In this document: in pieces, positions 5,815-7,462 of the stretch
Position numbering within the stretch: position 1 is the stretch's first letter
Layout of the letters: every line of letters starts with the position of its first letter
Origin: Pseudofrankia asymbiotica
GTDB taxonomy: Bacteria > Actinomycetota > Actinomycetes > Frankiales > Frankiaceae
NCBI RefSeq assembly: GCF_001983105.1
Contig: NZ_MOMC01000008.1
Span: 251,341 to 258,802 of the forward strand
DNA: 7,462 nt
Reading direction: 5' to 3'
The notes under the pieces: generated by a model
The model's database searches: none
Told to the model about the DNA's origin: nothing
Seen by the model: the letters and a program-made list of their open reading frames with translations, nothing else
Made by a program: the position numbers and the translations under genes

Positions 5815-5851
5815 CCCGATCGGGAAAGGTTTTCGATCGGCGGCGCCGATC
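5813..5851. promoter_or_regulatory. Two adjacent perfect palindromes, putative operators
   Basis: TTCCCGATCGGGAA (5813-5826) is a perfect 14-bp palindrome. GATCGGCG-G-CGCCGATC (5835-5851) is a perfect 17-nt palindrome with one central base. Both contain GATCGG and their centres are about 23 bp apart, roughly two helical turns. They overlap and follow the possible -10 at 5809-5814, a position suited to a repressor. As RNA the second could fold into a 7-bp hairpin with a 3-nt loop. Confidence 0.45.
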
Positions 5852-5995
5852 AGCTCCGGACGTGCCAGGGCCGGCGGCACGCCCGGCCGGGTTCCCGCCC
5901 GGCGGGTCGCCGCCAGCCGTTCCCGCCGCTCGCCCGACTCGCATCGCTCTCCTGACCCTCGCGCACGCCGCGCGCAGCACCCCCTGGAGCCTCAC

Positions 5996-6676
5996 GTGCC
6001 ACTCGTCCATCCCGCGATCCTCGGCCTGACGGCCGCGTCCGCGACCCGTGAGGCCGAGGATCCCCCGCCAGCCGCGCCCACACCTGTCCCGGCCCGCCCG
6101 CGGCTGGGCGGCCCACCGACCGGCGGGCTGCCCAGGGACCTGCTGCCGGCGGGGCTCGCCGACGCGGTGCTGCGCGACGACGACGGGGCGCTCGACCTGG
6201 CGACGCTGGGCGACCTCGCCGGGCGGTTCGCCGCCGCGAGCTGGCTGTGGCGGCCGATCGTGCGCCACGACCAGGGGCGGCGCTGGTACACCCGGCTGCT
6301 GCTGACCGGCGTCGTCGAGGTGTGGCTGATCGGCTGGACGCCCGGTCAGCACACCGCCGTGCACGACCACGGCGGGGCGCTGGGCGCGCTCGCGGTCGCC
6401 GACGGCGCCGTCGAGGAGGACATCCACGACCTCAGCCGAGGATCGTGGCAGGGGATCGAGACCCGCCGGCACACCCGCGGCCACGTCGTCGGGTTCGCCG
6501 CCGACCACGTCCACCGGATCATCAACCGCGACGGCCTCGCGGCGACCACCGTGCACGTCTACTCCCCACCGGAGCTCCCCTTGCGCTACGAGCCGTCCGG
6601 CGCCGCCCGGATCCCGGCCGCCGCCCCCGTCCCGCCGGCCGTGACGGCCGCCACCGCCGGGGCGGCGGCGCTGTGA
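5996..6676 (+). CDS. Cysteine dioxygenase family protein, Arg-type
   Basis: A 226-residue cupin thiol dioxygenase, which would oxidise L-cysteine with O2 to cysteine sulfinate at a mononuclear Fe(II) in the cytoplasm. Iron ligands are H123 and H125 in AVHDHGG and H173 in DHVHRIIN. YTR with R100 matches rat CDO Arg60, which binds the cysteine carboxylate, so it looks Arg-type (cysteine) rather than Gln-type (3-mercaptopropionate). VHVYSPP gives H187 and Y189, matching rat His155/Tyr157, with T185 at the Ser153 position. Gly130 sits where mammals have the crosslinking Cys93, as usual in bacteria. Residues 20-45 and the C-terminal 25 are Pro/Ala-rich and probably disordered. GTG 5996 has GGAG 6 nt upstream. 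The stop overlaps the rhodanese start, so the two are probably translationally coupled. Confidence 0.9.
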   Translation: MPLVHPAILGLTAASATREAEDPPPAAPTPVPARPRLGGPPTGGLPRDLLPAGLADAVLRDDDGALDLATLGDLAGRFAAASWLWRPIVRHDQGRRWYTRLLLTGVVEVWLIGWTPGQHTAVHDHGGALGALAVADGAVEEDIHDLSRGSWQGIETRRHTRGHVVGFAADHVHRIINRDGLAATTVHVYSPPELPLRYEPSGAARIPAAAPVPPAVTAATAGAAAL

Positions 6677-7110
6677 CCGCCGTGACCGCCCCGGCGGCCG
6701 GCGAGGCCTCGGGCAGCCGGGTCGACGCCATGCTGGCCCGCGCCCGCGCCCGCCTGCGCCGGCTGGACCCGCCCGACGCCGCCTCGGCCGTGGCCGCCGG
6801 CGCGCTGCTCGTCGACATCCGCCCCGCCGCGCAGCGCGCCGCCGAGGGCGAGATCCCGGCCGCCCTCGTCATCGAGCGCAACGTCCTCGAATGGCGGCTC
6901 GACCCGACGAGCGACGCCCGCCTGCCCGTCGCCACCGGAGACGACCTGCACGTGATCGTGATCTGCTCGGAGGGCTACACCTCGAGCCTGGCGGCGGCCG
7001 CGCTGCAGGAGCTGGGCCTGTGCCGGGCCACCGACGTCATCGGCGGCTACCACGCCTGGGCCGCCGCCGGCCTGCCCACCGCCGCGCCGGCCGAACGCGT
7101 GACCGCCTGA
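6673..7110 (+). CDS. Single-domain rhodanese-like sulfurtransferase
   Basis: A 145-residue protein with one rhodanese domain (about residues 35-138). It shows the typical ALLVDIRPAAQRAAEGEIP segment after the first strand, ERNVLEW at the position of the usual IPRNVLEWR element, and the active-site loop VICSEGYTSS with catalytic Cys98 in a CxxGxxS pattern. The domain ends in the common VIGGYHAWAAAGLP. Such enzymes carry sulfur as a cysteine persulfide and pass it to a thiophilic acceptor such as cyanide, thiols or proteins. GTG 6673 overlaps the dioxygenase TGA (GTGA), so the pair should be co-translated. GTG 6682, three codons on, is an alternative start. Its partnership with cysteine oxidation suggests handling of sulfane sulfur during cysteine breakdown. 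The acceptor is unknown. Confidence 0.88.
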   Translation: MTAVTAPAAGEASGSRVDAMLARARARLRRLDPPDAASAVAAGALLVDIRPAAQRAAEGEIPAALVIERNVLEWRLDPTSDARLPVATGDDLHVIVICSEGYTSSLAAAALQELGLCRATDVIGGYHAWAAAGLPTAAPAERVTA

Positions 7111-7125
7111 CCGCCTCTGACCGCC
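7100..7125 (+). repeat. Short tandem TGACCGCC repeat at the rhodanese stop
   Basis: TGACCGCC occurs at 7100-7107, 7108-7115 and 7118-7125, with the middle copy supplying the TGA stop. Two further copies lie at the rhodanese start (6674-6681 and 6683-6690). This is probably slippage or codon reuse rather than a functional element. Confidence 0.5.
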
Positions 7126-7142
7126 GGCTGGCGCACCGGCTC

Positions 7143-7160
7143 GGCGCCGCGCGCGGCGCC
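7143..7160. terminator. Perfect 18-bp GC palindrome, possible operon terminator
   Basis: GGCGCCGCGCGCGGCGCC is its own reverse complement and begins 33 nt after the rhodanese stop. In RNA it would give a 7-bp GC-only stem with a 4-nt loop and no U-tract. Termination is plausible for an actinomycete, but a pure G/C palindrome also arises easily in this composition. Confidence 0.4.
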
Positions 7161-7304
7161 CGCCTCACCCGTCCGGCGCCACCCTGGGCACCCGCCTGGG
7201 ACACGCCCGTGCCCGCGCCCCGCCGACCCCTCGCCCCGGCGGCCGGCGGCCTTGGACACGGCGCCGAAACCCGCTGGCGCCACGGCCCGGACAGGCATAC
7301 GGCA

Positions 7305-7346
7305 CCGGATGCCATTATCCGGAACAGGCCCCGATTTCAAGGGGCC
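7305..7346. repeat. Two consecutive small inverted repeats
   Basis: CCGGAT (7305-7310) pairs with ATCCGG (7317-7322) across a 6-nt loop. GGCCCC (7327-7332) pairs with GGGGCC (7341-7346) across an 8-nt A/T-rich loop. They overlap the minus-strand promoter-like sequence. Their role is unknown. Confidence 0.4.
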
Positions 7347-7462
7347 GGCGACCGCTGTGGTACTACGCACACTTCGCCGCGCGGCGGGGCCTCAACCGGG
7401 TCGCGGGCCTCGTGCTCCGAGCGCGAAACGCGGCGACGGCCGCAGGACGGAAGCGGCGCCGA

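Larger units (their letters stand above)
5100..5995. other. Divergent regulatory region between devS and the cysteine dioxygenase operon
   Basis: About 0.9 kb with no long gene I can support. It holds the devS promoter and a DevR-box-like site (about 5187-5221), a leaderless leader-peptide ORF with its -10 (5439-5546), competing RNA stems (5504-5575 and 5625-5647), and two adjacent palindromes ahead of the dioxygenase (5813-5851). Between about 5225 and 5410, and between about 5650 and 5800, I see nothing functional apart from scattered GGCCACGGNGG copies. Confidence 0.5.
7111..7462. other. Downstream non-coding region to the window edge
   Basis: About 350 bases with no gene I can support. 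An ATG at 7309 opens a frame to the edge, but its third positions show no GC bias. Another frame from about 7350 (…WYYAHFAARRGLNRVAG…) has coding-like third positions but no start codon in view. The region carries an 18-bp palindrome (7143-7160), two small hairpins (7305-7346), and a minus-strand promoter-like pair: TTGAAA at 7335-7340 and GATAAT at 7314-7319, spacer 15. Confidence 0.45.

Noticed and set aside
5485..5880. A minus-strand frame of 131 codons in the intergenic region
   Set aside because: No recognisable domain, Arg/Gly/Pro-rich composition, and it runs antisense to the better-supported leader-peptide ORF end and the palindromes.
7047..7370. Minus-strand frames behind the TTGAAA/GATAAT promoter-like pair
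   Set aside because: They are low-complexity, largely cover the rhodanese gene's end and non-coding DNA, and the promoter spacer of 15 is short.
7309..7462. A new gene starting at ATG 7309 and running off the window
   Set aside because: Third codon positions show no GC preference, there is no good ribosome binding site, and the peptide has no recognisable features.
1..7462. CRISPR arrays, insertion sequences, phage genes, tRNA or rRNA
   Set aside because: No regular repeat-spacer pattern, transposase motif, terminal inverted repeats, tRNA cloverleaf or rRNA-like sequence was seen on reading both strands.

Overview
The window is about 73% G+C by eye. Its genes have strongly G/C-biased third codon positions and many GTG or TTG starts, which points to a high-GC actinomycete. 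A Frankia-like or related soil lineage is a guess from general style, not a demonstrated assignment. I see no transposase, integrase, CRISPR array, tRNA or rRNA.

Layout, left to right. (1) 1-498 (+): the 3' part of a rhomboid intramembrane serine protease, cut by the window edge. (2) 802-2109 (+): a 12-helix-type MFS exporter, probably with a TTG start. (3) 2552-3217 (+): a NarL/LuxR-type response regulator that aligns without gaps, from the receiver through the DNA-binding helix, with the mycobacterial dormancy regulator DevR/DosR (alignment from memory). (4) 3237-5099 (-): a two-GAF histidine kinase of the DevS/DosT type, convergent with devR and only 19 nt from it. (5) About 5100-5995: an 0.9-kb region that is not empty. 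It holds the kinase promoter with a DevR-box-like site, a small leaderless ORF for a Cys-containing peptide followed by competing RNA stems, and two adjacent palindromes. (6) 5996-6676 and 6673-7110 (+): a cysteine dioxygenase and a single-domain rhodanese overlapping by 4 nt (GTGA). (7) 7111-7462: non-coding as far as I can see, with a perfect 18-bp palindrome that may end the sulfur operon and two hairpins near the edge.

How the parts may work together. The kinase/regulator pair looks like a gas- or redox-sensing dormancy system. The kinase keeps the histidine that binds heme in DevS, but has Phe in place of the distal Tyr171 and Gly in place of Glu87. The kinase promoter appears to carry a DevR box at its -35 position, which suggests autoregulation. 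The cysteine dioxygenase/rhodanese operon would handle cysteine catabolism and sulfane sulfur. The 31-codon ORF upstream resembles actinobacterial Cys-containing leader peptides, and its position suggests a translation-coupled, cysteine-responsive attenuator, though about 450 nt separate it from the dioxygenase. The most original signals are the altered heme pocket, the putative DevR box, and the leaderless attenuator.
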